NCBI GenBank assembly: GCA_043805315.1
Contig: JAZDID010000041.1
Span: forward strand, 1 to 14,154
Source: JAHJEM01 sp043805315
GTDB lineage: Archaea > Nanobdellota > Nanobdellia > Woesearchaeales > JAHJEM01
DNA length: 14,154 bases
Direction of reading: 5' to 3'
The first letter of the stretch is position 1, and every line of letters begins with the position of its first letter. Shown in pieces: positions 1 through 6,823 of the stretch. A program made the position numbers and the translations under genes. The notes beneath the pieces are model-generated. The model did no database searches. It was not told where the DNA came from and saw only the letters and a program-made list of their open reading frames with translations.

Positions 1-100
1 TACCCACCCTCTTCCTATTTTGGAATGTCCCCACCCATCATTGAACAAGTTCAATGGGGTTTAAGCATGGCTTAAACCACCTCCCCCAACCACCACCCTG
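1..100. repeat. Dispersed double-hairpin repeat, copy 1
   Basis: A C-rich segment (TGTCCCCACCC at 26-36) is followed by two adjacent perfect inverted repeats: CATTGAAC/GTTCAATG (39-46 with 49-56) and GTTTAAGC/GCTTAAAC (59-66 with 70-77, loop ATG). A CCAACCACCACCC tail ends at about 98. The same order of elements recurs at about 6441-6548. The second stem differs there by compensating changes. The left edge may lie before position 1, because the alignment with copy 2 reaches the first base. There is no ORF in it. It may be a non-autonomous mobile repeat or a structured RNA element; the sequence alone does not decide. Confidence 0.7.
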
Positions 101-152
101 GGAAAGGTGAATGAGAAAAGTTATGACATTATATTGCGAACAAGCTGTCCTT

Positions 153-599
153 TCACTTTTTCCTTTTCTTTTCCTTGTGTTGCTTGACAATTGCATAGAC
201 AAGGAAGTAACTGAGGACAGAAAAGAACAATGCGATGAGCGTGACGCCGATGAGATATTCACGTAAGACAGAAAGGAAGGTTTGCCAGGAGAATTTCAGT
301 TCCATGACATTGATTCCTGTCCCCAATATCCAGCTTCCGAGTTTTGTCCCTGCGATGAAAAAGACCGGTGAAGTAAGCGGGTTCGCGATCGGCAGCCCCA
401 AGAGCACGGCAAGCCTGTTCACCTTGAAGAGCCAGATGACAAAAAGGGCGAGGATGAGAGAGATGCCGGGAGTCGGGAATATGCCAATGAAGATGCCGAT
501 GGAAAAACCGAGCGCGATCTCATGGGGAGTCGTGTTGGTCTGGGCGAATGTCTTGAGAAACTGTTTTGTCTTCTTCCATATGCCTTTTTTCTGCGCCAC
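153..599 (-). CDS. DUF2062 family small integral membrane protein
   Basis: A 148-residue protein that matches the DUF2062 family by its conserved core. After a basic N-terminus come T-P-H-E-I-A-L-G-F (about 24-32), I-G-I-F-P-T-P-G (about 38-45) and a block with N-R-L-A (61-64) and A-N-P-L-T-S-P (72-78). There are roughly three hydrophobic segments, about 29-57, 66-92 and 113-138, and a strongly basic tail rich in Lys and Arg. The family is membrane-bound and its biochemical role is not established. I chose the GTG at 597-599 because it gives the usual family length and begins four bases after the stop of the upstream gene; longer in-frame starts would run back through that gene. It is the last gene of the 1814-153 operon. 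Confidence 0.8.
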   Translation of the reverse strand: MAQKKGIWKKTKQFLKTFAQTNTTPHEIALGFSIGIFIGIFPTPGISLILALFVIWLFKVNRLAVLLGLPIANPLTSPVFFIAGTKLGSWILGTGINVMELKFSWQTFLSVLREYLIGVTLIALFFSVLSYFLVYAIVKQHKEKKRKK

Positions 600-603
600 T
601 CTT

Positions 604-1077
604 TCACTCTTTTGAGATCTTGGCTGCATACTGGCTGTCGATCTCCTTGAGGTATTCCTTGATCCTGGAGATGATCGAGCTGAGGTAATAATTCTCGATG
701 TGCTCGTTGAATATCTCTGCCAGCCGCTCTTTGGCATTGATCCGGTAATTATTCCCCACTTTCTCCACAAAGAAGAGGTCCCTGAGCCTCAAGAGCTGCC
801 TCCGGATGTTGGATGATGCTATGCCGAGGAGCTCGAGCTTGTATTTTTTCCTGTTCGCGATGACAAGCTCTTCGACGTCTTTTGAGCTGAGCTCTTTCCT
901 GCTCTCGAGCATGGCCTGCATGACATCAACGATGACGTCACGGGAATCCCCTGGCTGCAATAATCCCAGTGAGAGGCAGAACTTCCTGATCAGCTCGCGG
1001 TCTTTCAGGTTTTCCGGCCGCTCATACTTGCGCAAGGTGAGCTCTGCAAGCGGCGAGTCCTTGGCTATCTTTCCCAT
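604..1077 (-). CDS. Small archaeal putative DNA-binding protein (HTH-like)
   Basis: A 157-residue soluble protein without signal peptide or membrane segment. An N-terminal block, about residues 10-50, contains L-A-E-L-T-L-R-K-Y-E-R-P and a stretch with S-L-G-L-L-Q-P-G-D-S-R-D-V-I-V-D. From memory this pattern is typical of an archaeal conserved family annotated as a predicted transcriptional regulator (COG1318-like); that assignment is recollection and not a search result. Residues about 60-120 are helical and basic, ending in a hairpin-like segment (F-V-E-K-V-G-N-N-Y-R-I), as in a winged helix. The ATG at 1077 lies two bases after the stop of the upstream gene and four bases precede the next start, so it is the middle gene of a tight operon. 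Target and ligand are unknown. Confidence 0.65.
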   Translation of the reverse strand: MGKIAKDSPLAELTLRKYERPENLKDRELIRKFCLSLGLLQPGDSRDVIVDVMQAMLESRKELSSKDVEELVIANRKKYKLELLGIASSNIRRQLLRLRDLFFVEKVGNNYRINAKERLAEIFNEHIENYYLSSIISRIKEYLKEIDSQYAAKISKE

Positions 1078-1079
1078 CC

Positions 1080-1814
1080 TTATCCGCTCTTCTGCTCTCC
1101 TCTCAGGAAAGCGATCTCTTCCAGCTGCTCCAGAAGGTCATTCGTCGTGTCCACGGTCACCCAGGCGTCTTTTGGGATGAGCTCTTTCAGCTTTCCCATG
1201 TCAAAGTCTCCCTTGGTGAAGTGCAGGTGGAGGTCGAGAAAGCTCATGCTCCTGCCGTTCGAGATATGGATGTGCCGTGGCCTGAGTTCGAGGATGTCCA
1301 TGCAGAAGCGCAGGGGCTCTTTCTCGAAATAGAACGCAGAGGCGAACGCGTGGGCGAAATCAAAGCAGAAGCCGATGCCCGCCTGCTTGAGGATGGCCTG
1401 GATCTCATCATAGTTCCGACCAAAGAACGGGTAGGTCTTGTTTTTCAGCGCAGGCTGGTTCTCGATGATGACCTTTTTCACATACTCTTTCTTGAGCAGC
1501 GCCGAGAGGTTCTGCACCGTGCACCTATTGTTTATCTTTATGCCCGGGTTCAGGATGATGTATGGCGCCTTGAACTTCTTTACCATGTCAATGAGGAACT
1601 CGAGATAGCGCTTATTGACCACATTGTTGTCTGCATTCACCAGATTCGCCTGGTAATTGAAGTCTTCTGAGTGGATGATGACCGGCAGCTGGTTTGATTT
1701 CAGGAAGTTGTAGCTCTTGCCTTCGATGGCCACCAGCTCGATGAAATCAATGTAATTCTTGATATCCTTGAGATAGCCCGGATTGTCCGGGTGGATCTTC
1801 ACGCCAATCTTCAT
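1080..1814 (-). CDS. TIM-barrel protein of the AP endonuclease 2 / xylose isomerase-like fold
   Basis: A 244-residue single-domain protein. It has the alternating strands of a TIM barrel and a set of polar residues at strand ends that fits the metal site of this superfamily: Glu118 in I-I-E-N-Q, Asp152 and His155 in F-D-F-A-H-A, His183 in H-I-H-I-S-N, a D-L-H-L-H-F-T-K-G-D-F-D block at 194-205 and Asp222 in V-T-V-D-T. The length fits sugar isomerase or epimerase-like members and is shorter than most true endonuclease IV enzymes, so the substrate is undetermined. The ORF is open upstream to 1871, but a TATA box at 1853-1860 lies inside that extension. The Met codon at 1814, about 42 bases downstream of the box, is therefore the supported start. 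It is first in an operon with the two genes that follow on this strand. Confidence 0.75.
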   Translation of the reverse strand: MKIGVKIHPDNPGYLKDIKNYIDFIELVAIEGKSYNFLKSNQLPVIIHSEDFNYQANLVNADNNVVNKRYLEFLIDMVKKFKAPYIILNPGIKINNRCTVQNLSALLKKEYVKKVIIENQPALKNKTYPFFGRNYDEIQAILKQAGIGFCFDFAHAFASAFYFEKEPLRFCMDILELRPRHIHISNGRSMSFLDLHLHFTKGDFDMGKLKELIPKDAWVTVDTTNDLLEQLEEIAFLRGEQKSG

Positions 1815-1852
1815 AGCGCATTCATAAGACACAGGGCTATATATATTTAACG

Positions 1853-1860
1853 GAAATGTT
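1853..1860 (-). promoter_or_regulatory. TATA box of the TIM-barrel operon
   Basis: On the minus strand the sequence reads TTAAATATATATAG (1860-1847). The usual archaeal spacing puts the transcription start near 1829, giving a 15-base leader to the ATG at 1814. It also rules out the longer ORF start at 1871. Confidence 0.65.
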
Positions 1861-1894
1861 TCCGGAATCAATGATGAGGAGTAAAAAGAAAAAA

Positions 1895-1902
1895 TTTAAA
1901 TA
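1895..1902 (+). promoter_or_regulatory. TATA box of the small Cys-rich lipoprotein gene
   Basis: TTTAAATA preceded by an A-rich stretch (1883-1894) that could serve as BRE. The predicted transcription start is near 1926, so the mRNA leader would be only about five bases. The same AAAATTTAAATACT sequence recurs at 6723-6736. Confidence 0.65.
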
Positions 1903-1930
1903 CTGAACTCCCATTTATCCTCTTGAGAGT

Positions 1931-2377
1931 ATGAGAGCCAACACCATAGCCCTGTTTATGTTCAGCGCGTTCACTCTTGTCTTTCTCTTATCAGCCTGCA
2001 CCCAAAATCTTGGCGGCAAGGCAGCTGACTCTGCCCCTTACTGCCCGTATGGCGCTGCAGAAGGCACGCGCTGCGGAGACAATTCCTGCAATGGCTGCGA
2101 AACGTGTTCTAGCTGCTACCAGGACTGCTGCCCGAATGTCTGCGATGAGAATGACGGCGGAGACAACGCAGTCCAGAAAGGCAGCATCAACGGCATCTAC
2201 CGGGGAGAGGCATTCACCTACAACGACGCCTGCCAGAACAACGAAAACCTCATGGAGTATTACTGCGGCACAAAGGACTTCAACATACCGACGAACAAGA
2301 GGTTCGCGTGCAGCACGATCGATGAAGGGTACACCTGCGTAGGTGGGGAATGCGTGGAGATACAGAAGCCACAGTGA
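1931..2377 (+). CDS. Small secreted Cys-rich lipoprotein with one six-Cys module
   Basis: A 148-residue protein with a hydrophobic signal peptide (about 6-20) and a lipobox L-S-A-C, predicted lipidated Cys at 23. The mature part is short and very Cys-rich. Residues 48-71 match the widespread extracellular pattern C-G-x-x-x-C-x-x-x-E-x-C-x-x-C-x-x-D-C, a likely disulfide knot. Residues 71-141 form a six-Cys module: Cys 71, 101, 112, 127, 136 and 141, with an E-N-D-G-G turn after the first Cys, Y-N-D-A-C before the second, E-Y-Y-C at the third and C-V-G-G-E-C at the end. The same module occurs in the proteins at 9119 and 10686. I do not recognise a named family for it. It probably sits on the outer face of the membrane. 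The start is supported by the nearby TATA box; there is no strong Shine-Dalgarno. Confidence 0.8.
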   Translation: MRANTIALFMFSAFTLVFLLSACTQNLGGKAADSAPYCPYGAAEGTRCGDNSCNGCETCSSCYQDCCPNVCDENDGGDNAVQKGSINGIYRGEAFTYNDACQNNENLMEYYCGTKDFNIPTNKRFACSTIDEGYTCVGGECVEIQKPQ

Positions 2378-2415
2378 CGGTTGAGTAGCGGTAATATCTT
2401 TAAAATATCTGCATG

Positions 2416-2422
2416 TTTTTTT
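2416..2422 (+). terminator. T-run terminator between convergent genes
   Basis: Seven T residues, 39 bases after the lipoprotein stop and overlapping the stop of the convergent regulator gene. Archaeal termination commonly uses such T tracts without a hairpin. None is visible here. Confidence 0.4.
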
Positions 2423-2784
2423 CACATAATTAACTTTCGGCGCTTTTGCAGTCCTCTTCTCATAGTCTCTGCTTGAATTGTTTCCTCCTCTGCCATGCTC
2501 AATCGCCCTAAAATCAATGTATCATACAGCGTAATCAATTGCTGTACAGCCAGGTTATCCTTGTTGATCTTATAGAGCGTTGCACGTCCGATCTTTCTTG
2601 TCTTCCGAACTATTCCGAGCGCAACAAGCTTCGGGACCAGACTGTTCAATGTCCCCCAGCTCACGCCTGCATGCAATAAGTCAGTTAGGGTATAATCAAA
2701 CTCGCGCCCTTCTATCAAGTATTGCAATACCCGCATACGCGGGCTATCGCCGACATAGTCCAAAAAGATGGATTCTTCTTTCAT
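2422..2784 (-). CDS. Winged helix-turn-helix transcriptional regulator (archaeal MarR-like)
   Basis: A 120-residue protein. The core follows the archaeal wHTH pattern: a conserved S-P-R-M-R-V-L-Q-Y-L-I-E-G (about 14-26), F-D-Y-T-L-T-D-L (29-36), then the recognition helix region V-S-W-G-T-L-N-S-L-V-P-K-L-V-A-L-G-I-V and a wing with T-R-K-I-G-R-A-T-L-Y-K-I-N. A C-terminal helix (about 78-110) may mediate dimerisation. The start at 2784 lies 26.5 bases from the centre of a TTTAAATA box, so the mRNA is probably leaderless; the longer ORF would run upstream through this promoter. CATGCAA occurs twice between the box and the start codon and may be an autoregulatory site. It is divergent from the gene at 2888, a likely partner or target. 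Ligand unknown. Confidence 0.8.
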   Translation of the reverse strand: MKEESIFLDYVGDSPRMRVLQYLIEGREFDYTLTDLLHAGVSWGTLNSLVPKLVALGIVRKTRKIGRATLYKINKDNLAVQQLITLYDTLILGRLSMAEEETIQAETMRRGLQKRRKLIM

Positions 2785-2839
2785 GCAAACAGTGCATGCA
2801 ACCAGATATTTAAATCTTTCGTTTTTATACATTGATGTA
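2782..2839. promoter_or_regulatory. Candidate operator region between divergent genes
   Basis: CATGCAA occurs as a direct repeat at 2782-2788 and 2795-2801, the first copy overlapping the regulator start codon. The second overlaps the palindrome TGCATGCA (2793-2800). A further dyad, TACAT-TG-ATGTA, lies at 2828-2839. The placement around the regulator's own promoter is consistent with autoregulation. Binding is inferred only. Confidence 0.35.
2807..2814 (-). promoter_or_regulatory. TATA box of the wHTH regulator
   Basis: TTTAAATA on the minus strand, centred 26.5 bases upstream of the ATG at 2784, which predicts a leaderless transcript. Confidence 0.7.
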
Positions 2840-2887
2840 CAATAAGTAAAGGAAAATGTTATTAAGAATTGATTGACTGAACAACGC

Positions 2888-3178
2888 ATGGAAGAGATTG
2901 ATGTCCTGAAAAAGACTATCCTGAGCAAATTGATACGTGCGAATGTCTGGGGCGGGAAGCACACACCACTCGATTTTGTCCTGAAAGGAATCCCAGAGCA
3001 TTATCGGAATACTCACAAAGGAATGAAAGCAATCGAGAATGCCTTGAAATCCTTGAAGAATGATGAATGGATTTTCATACTCGCGAAAAGGACTGGAAAA
3101 GGATCTGAGAATCATGTTTCCTTGAATCCACGGAAAATCAGAGAGATTAAGCAGTTCCTTGAAAAATTCATGGAATGA
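2888..3178 (+). CDS. Small conserved archaeal protein, possible DNA or RNA binding
   Basis: A 96-residue basic soluble protein with a conserved-looking W-G-G-K-H-T-P (21-27), a K-G-I-P-E-H-Y-R segment (33-40), an amphipathic helix (about 46-57) and a closing H-V-S-L-N-P-R-K (76-83). From memory, small archaeal proteins with the W-G-G-x-H-T-P ... V-S-L-N-P pattern recur near regulators and look like compact winged-helix folds; the name of the family is not certain. I chose the ATG at 2888 over the in-frame TTG at 2873 because a weak TATA-like TTATTAAG (2859-2866) lies about 26 bases upstream. It is divergent from the wHTH regulator, and its stop is three bases from the convergent ileS stop. 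Confidence 0.65.
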   Translation: MEEIDVLKKTILSKLIRANVWGGKHTPLDFVLKGIPEHYRNTHKGMKAIENALKSLKNDEWIFILAKRTGKGSENHVSLNPRKIREIKQFLEKFME

Positions 3179-3181
3179 AAA

Positions 3182-6100
3182 TTACCCTACCTTATTGAAC
3201 CCAACCCAGAACTCGATCTCCTTGACCTTGAACTCCTGCGCTGCCTTGTAGGTCTTGGACTTGTCGTGCGCTGCAGTTATCTCGAGGTGTTTCGCGCCGA
3301 CTTTCTTCTTGATCGCTGCATCGTGCTTTGCCAATCCTGTATAGTTCGTCACGATCATGAGCTCAATCACGTCTGTCTTGTTCAGGTTCTCGTCTTTCCT
3401 GAGCTGCTGGATTCTCCGGATGACTTCCCGGGCAAATCCTTCCTCTTCAAGCGACTCGTTCATCTGCGTCAAGAGGTACAATGATGCGTTCTTCATCTCA
3501 GAAAGCACATATTCTTTCGGGATCTCTTTCAGCATGTCCACATGTTCTGGAAGGATCTCATGCTTCTCCAGCTTCACCTTCTCCTTGCCCTGCTCGAACT
3601 CCTTGGCCAGCTTTTCCTTGTTCTGGTTGATCAATTCAATGACGTCTGCAGTCTCCTGGCCGAAGGTGTGCCCAAGGTTCCGGTAATTTGGCTTGAGAGT
3701 ATAGTGCACCTTGAATTCCCTGACTGTGATCTTCTTGATGTTCGCTTGCTTCTTGACCACCTCAGCCATGGTTTTTGCAGCAGCAGCGATATCCTTGTCC
3801 TTTGTATCGATGACAACTTCTGCCAGCGGCCAGCGCACGCCGATATTCACCTTGTCCCTGGCTCCTAAGATGGCTGTCACGATCTCGTGTCCATTGCGCA
3901 TGTCTTTCTCGAGCTGCTCGTCTGATTTGCCTTTCTCTGGCCAGCTCTCGAAGTGCACAGAACTCTTGTATAGGTCGTGGTAGAGGAACTCAGTGAGGTA
4001 GGGTGCAAAAGGGGCGAGCAATCGGAGATAGGTGTTCATCACGTACTGGAGGATATGGTTCAGGAGCACGCCTTCTTCCTCAACCCGTCCCCGGATGAGC
4101 TTGATGTACCATCTGGAAAGGTCCTCTTCCAGGAAGCCTGTGAGCGTGGTGAGTGCTGCACTGTAGCCCTGCATCTCAAGCTGCTCAGTCACCTGCTGGG
4201 CAAGGGAATTCACGCGTGAGATGAGCCACCTGTCTTCTGTCTTGAGCTCTTTCTGCACTGCCTTGAGATTGCTTTCGATTTCTTCTTTTATTTTCAGCCC
4301 TTTCGTGTGCTTCTTCTTGACAGAAACATTGGAGATGGGCGCGATGATCGGCTTCACAAAGAGGTAGGTATTCCAGAGTGTGTTGAAGAATGGCATGATG
4401 CTTTCGTCGAACTGGCTCTTGCCGAACTTGATATTGTCTCCCAGAGGATAGGATGCCATCACCAGACGCACTGCATCAATACCATACTTGTCGAACAGCT
4501 CTTCAGGCTTGATGATGTTCCCTTTTGACTTGGACATCTTCTCCCCTTTCTCATCGCACATCAGCCCGGCGACTGCAACATTCCTATATGCAGGCTTGTC
4601 AAAGAGCAGTGCAGAGATCACGTGCAGGGTGTAGAACCAGCCGCGTGTCTGGTCGATGGCTTCGACGATGAAGTCATAGGGGAATGCCTTCTCGAACTTT
4701 TCCTTGTTCTCGAACGGGTAATGGAATTGTGCGAATGGCGCAGAGCCTGAATCGTACCAGCAGTCGATCACTTCCGGCGTCCTGGACATCTGCTTCCTGC
4801 ATTTCGGGCACTCGATGGTGATAGGATCGACACTGGTGATATGCAGGTCATCGATGTGCCTGCCGCTTGTTTTTATCGATTTTCCGTCGAGCTTTCCCTT
4901 CTCTTCCAATTCTTTGATGCTGCCGATGCATTCTTGATGGCTGCAGGATTCGCAGATCCAGATAGGCAGCGGCGTTCCCCAGAACTTATTCCTGGACAAT
5001 GCCCAATCCTTTGCCTCTGCAAGCCAGTTGCCGAACCTGCCATCCTTGATATGCGCAGGGTACCAGTTTATCTGGCTGTTCAGCTTGACCAGTTTTTCCC
5101 TGAGCTGGCTGACCTTGATGAACCAGGAGTCCATGGCATAATAGAGTAAGGGTGTGCTGCACCGCCAGCAGAATGGGTAGCTGTGCGTGTAGTCATATTC
5201 GATGAAGAGCTTTCCTTCCTTTCTCAGCTTCTCGATGATCAAGGGGTCTGCCTCTTTCACAAACATGCCTTTGAAATCCTTGACTTCCTCGCTAAATGTC
5301 CCGTCCCTGTTCACCGGGTGCACGAAATCAACATCGTGCTTCTTGTTCTCCTCATAATCAAGCTCTCCGTAGGCAGACGCCTGGTGCACGATGCCTGTTC
5401 CTTCTTCGATGTTCACATAGTCTGCAGTGATGATAAAATAGGCGTTCTTGAGATTCTGGTAATAATCGAACAGCGGAACATACTTTTTCCCTGACAGCTC
5501 TTTGCCCTTGAGTGTCTTGATGATATGCGGCTGCTCAAAATATTTTGCCACGAGCTCTTTGGCAAGGATGTAGGTCTTTCCTTTGTATTTCCCGTTATCC
5601 TCAACATATGCATACTCCATATCCTTATTGACTGCGATGCTGTTGTTGCTCGGCAGAGTCCAGGGCGTGGTTGTCCATACCAGAAGATGCGCGTCTTCAT
5701 CCTTGAGCTTGAAGGTGACAGTCACGCTCTTTTCAGTCACGTCTGCATAGCCCAGGCTGACTTCATGGCTGGACAAGGGAGTCTCGCACCGCGGGCAGTA
5801 CGGCACTACTTTATGTCCCTTGTACAGGAGCCCTTTCTTGTGGATCTCCTTGAGCGACCACCACACGCTTTCCATGTAGGGGGTGTCGAGCGTCTTGTAC
5901 GGGTTCTCAAGATCGAGCCAGAATGCCATCCTCTGCGTTGATTCATTCCATTCCTTGATGAAAGAGAAGACATCCTTCTTGCATTCCTGGATAAACTTAT
6001 TGACCCCGAATGTGATGACTTCTTTCTTGGACTTGAGCTTGAGCTTTTTCTCGACCTGGACTTCGACAGGCAGGCCGTGGCAGTCCCAGCCGCCTTTCCG

Positions 6101-6334
6101 CGCGACAGTGAATCCCTGCATCTTCTTGAACCTGAGGAACAAGTCCTTGTACACGCGTGCCTCGATGTGGTGGATGCCTGGCGGCGCATTCGCTGTGGGC
6201 GGGCCTTCCAGCCAGGAATACAGGTTCTTGGGATTGAACTGTAGGCTCTCGAAGATCCGCTCTGCATCTGCCTCCCAGAGCTTTGCGACGCTCGTTTCAA
6301 TCTTCTTGAAGTCGTATTTCCTCTCCAATTCCAT
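3182..6334 (-). CDS. ileS: Isoleucyl-tRNA synthetase
   Basis: A full-length class Ia synthetase, 1050 residues, which charges tRNA-Ile with isoleucine in the cytoplasm. The first signature lies in G-P-P-T-A-N-A-P-P (44-52) followed by G-I-H-H (53-56) where HIGH is usual. W-D-C-H-G-L-P-V-E is at 83-91. The editing (CP1) domain shows T-T-T-P-W-T-L-P-S-N (221-230) and G-T-G-I-V-H-Q (312-318). Probable zinc sites are C-P-R-C (180-183), C-W-R-C (389-392), C-E-S-C (461-464) and C-P-K-C (509-512). D-C-W-Y-D-S-G-S is at 524-531 and K-M-S-K-S at 599-603. The anticodon-binding domain begins near 680, followed by a long C-terminal region. Overall it resembles the eukaryote/archaeal-like IleRS class (IleS2 type). 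The ATG at 6334 is 25.5 bases from the TATA centre, so the transcript is probably leaderless. Confidence 0.97.
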   Translation of the reverse strand: MELERKYDFKKIETSVAKLWEADAERIFESLQFNPKNLYSWLEGPPTANAPPGIHHIEARVYKDLFLRFKKMQGFTVARKGGWDCHGLPVEVQVEKKLKLKSKKEVITFGVNKFIQECKKDVFSFIKEWNESTQRMAFWLDLENPYKTLDTPYMESVWWSLKEIHKKGLLYKGHKVVPYCPRCETPLSSHEVSLGYADVTEKSVTVTFKLKDEDAHLLVWTTTPWTLPSNNSIAVNKDMEYAYVEDNGKYKGKTYILAKELVAKYFEQPHIIKTLKGKELSGKKYVPLFDYYQNLKNAYFIITADYVNIEEGTGIVHQASAYGELDYEENKKHDVDFVHPVNRDGTFSEEVKDFKGMFVKEADPLIIEKLRKEGKLFIEYDYTHSYPFCWRCSTPLLYYAMDSWFIKVSQLREKLVKLNSQINWYPAHIKDGRFGNWLAEAKDWALSRNKFWGTPLPIWICESCSHQECIGSIKELEEKGKLDGKSIKTSGRHIDDLHITSVDPITIECPKCRKQMSRTPEVIDCWYDSGSAPFAQFHYPFENKEKFEKAFPYDFIVEAIDQTRGWFYTLHVISALLFDKPAYRNVAVAGLMCDEKGEKMSKSKGNIIKPEELFDKYGIDAVRLVMASYPLGDNIKFGKSQFDESIMPFFNTLWNTYLFVKPIIAPISNVSVKKKHTKGLKIKEEIESNLKAVQKELKTEDRWLISRVNSLAQQVTEQLEMQGYSAALTTLTGFLEEDLSRWYIKLIRGRVEEEGVLLNHILQYVMNTYLRLLAPFAPYLTEFLYHDLYKSSVHFESWPEKGKSDEQLEKDMRNGHEIVTAILGARDKVNIGVRWPLAEVVIDTKDKDIAAAAKTMAEVVKKQANIKKITVREFKVHYTLKPNYRNLGHTFGQETADVIELINQNKEKLAKEFEQGKEKVKLEKHEILPEHVDMLKEIPKEYVLSEMKNASLYLLTQMNESLEEEGFAREVIRRIQQLRKDENLNKTDVIELMIVTNYTGLAKHDAAIKKKVGAKHLEITAAHDKSKTYKAAQEFKVKEIEFWVGFNKVG

Positions 6335-6355
6335 ATGCGCTTGTGATTGCTGAGG

Positions 6356-6363
6356 ATTTATAT
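6356..6363 (-). promoter_or_regulatory. TATA box of ileS
   Basis: ATATAAAT on the minus strand, centred 25.5 bases before the ATG at 6334, giving a leaderless mRNA. Confidence 0.7.
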
Positions 6364-6393
6364 GGTTTTCTGTTTGAAGGTGAGGTCAACTCG

Positions 6394-6409
6394 CACGTGC
6401 CATCACGTG
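6394..6409. promoter_or_regulatory. Two CACGTG palindromes upstream of ileS
   Basis: CACGTG occurs at 6394-6399 and again at 6404-6409, exactly 10 bases apart, so both would lie on the same face of the helix. They sit about 31-46 bases upstream of the ileS TATA box. They could be a regulator binding site; no regulator is identified. Confidence 0.35.
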
Positions 6410-6440
6410 TTACAGAATGTGTCCACCAGCGTTCTTGTTT

Positions 6441-6548
6441 TGATTGTCCCCACCCACATCCAACTGTTCTGGATTGTCCCCGCCCTCTATCATTGAACAA
6501 GTTCAATGGAGTTTGAGCCAAGCTCAAACCACCCCCAACCACCACCCG
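6441..6548. repeat. Dispersed double-hairpin repeat, copy 2
   Basis: Two direct copies of GATTGTCCCC(A/G)CCC (6442-6455 and 6472-6485) lead into the same paired hairpins as at the window start: CATTGAAC/GTTCAATG (6491-6498 with 6501-6508) and GTTTGAGC/GCTCAAAC (6511-6518 with 6522-6529). The tail CCAACCACCACCC ends at 6547. Compared with copy 1 the first stem is identical and the second has an A-to-G change matched by a T-to-C change on the other arm, so pairing is kept. The stretch between ileS and the next promoter is otherwise gene-free. Confidence 0.75.
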
Positions 6549-6588
6549 AGAATGTGCAATGGACTACTTCGGCATGGTCGGTTGGGTT

Positions 6589-6609
6589 CAGTTCGCAGTT
6601 GGCAGTTGG
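6589..6609. repeat. Short 7-base tandem repeat
   Basis: CAGTTCG, CAGTTGG, CAGTTGG in a row. It lies in the gene-free stretch 6335-6757. Apart from this, the repeat copy 2 and the promoters, I see no feature in that stretch. Confidence 0.6.
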
Positions 6610-6726
6610 CTGGGCTCAGCAGTTAGATGCTTCACCCGCCCTTGGCAGTTTAGGGAAATGATGCATCTGGAGAGCAGGACGATCTGAAAAACACAATGAA
6701 TTTGACTGAGCATTTTAAAGCAAAAA

Positions 6727-6734
6727 TTTAAATA
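6727..6734 (+). promoter_or_regulatory. TATA box of the PEGA/beta-helix gene
   Basis: TTTAAATA with an A-rich flank. Its centre is 27.5 bases upstream of the ATG at 6758, which opens a mini-ORF and not the main gene, whose ATG is at 6820. Confidence 0.7.
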
Positions 6735-6757
6735 CTTGTGTTCTGGAAATATCTCTT

Positions 6758-6823
6758 ATGCAGATTATTCGTCTTTGGGTTCTGTCTGGACTCAAACCTG
6801 AAGAAGAGGTGAGTATTCTATGA
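6758..6823 (+). CDS. Putative 21-residue leader peptide, coupled to the PEGA gene
   Basis: An ATG placed where transcription should begin (27.5 bases from the TATA centre) opens 21 codons encoding MQIIRLW followed by VLSGLKPEEEVSIL. Its TGA overlaps the main start as ATGA (6820-6823). The Shine-Dalgarno AGGTGA for the main gene (6807-6812) lies inside the mini-ORF. This geometry suggests leaderless translation of the leader and reinitiation at 6820. The coding content is too short to judge by itself; support comes from position and from the same arrangement before other genes in the window. Confidence 0.45.
   Translation: MQIIRLWVLSGLKPEEEVSIL

Noticed and set aside
600..770. N-terminal extension of the DUF2062 gene to 770
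   Set aside because: It runs in another frame through the upstream gene and encodes a low-complexity Ser/Arg-rich stretch.
1815..1871. N-terminal extension of the TIM-barrel gene to 1871
   Set aside because: The TATA box at 1853-1860 lies inside it and the TIM-barrel sequence begins at the Met at 1814.
1923..1934. TTG mini-ORF ending in ATGA before the 1931 gene
   Set aside because: Only three codons with a weak start; any ATG followed by A gives this overlap, so it adds nothing to the leader-ORF pattern.
2785..2964. N-terminal extension of the wHTH regulator to 2964
   Set aside because: It would include the TATA box at 2807-2814 and overlap the divergent gene.
6625..6668. Stem AGATGC/GCATCT as part of a non-coding RNA
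   Set aside because: Only six base pairs across a 32-base loop, with no supporting structure.
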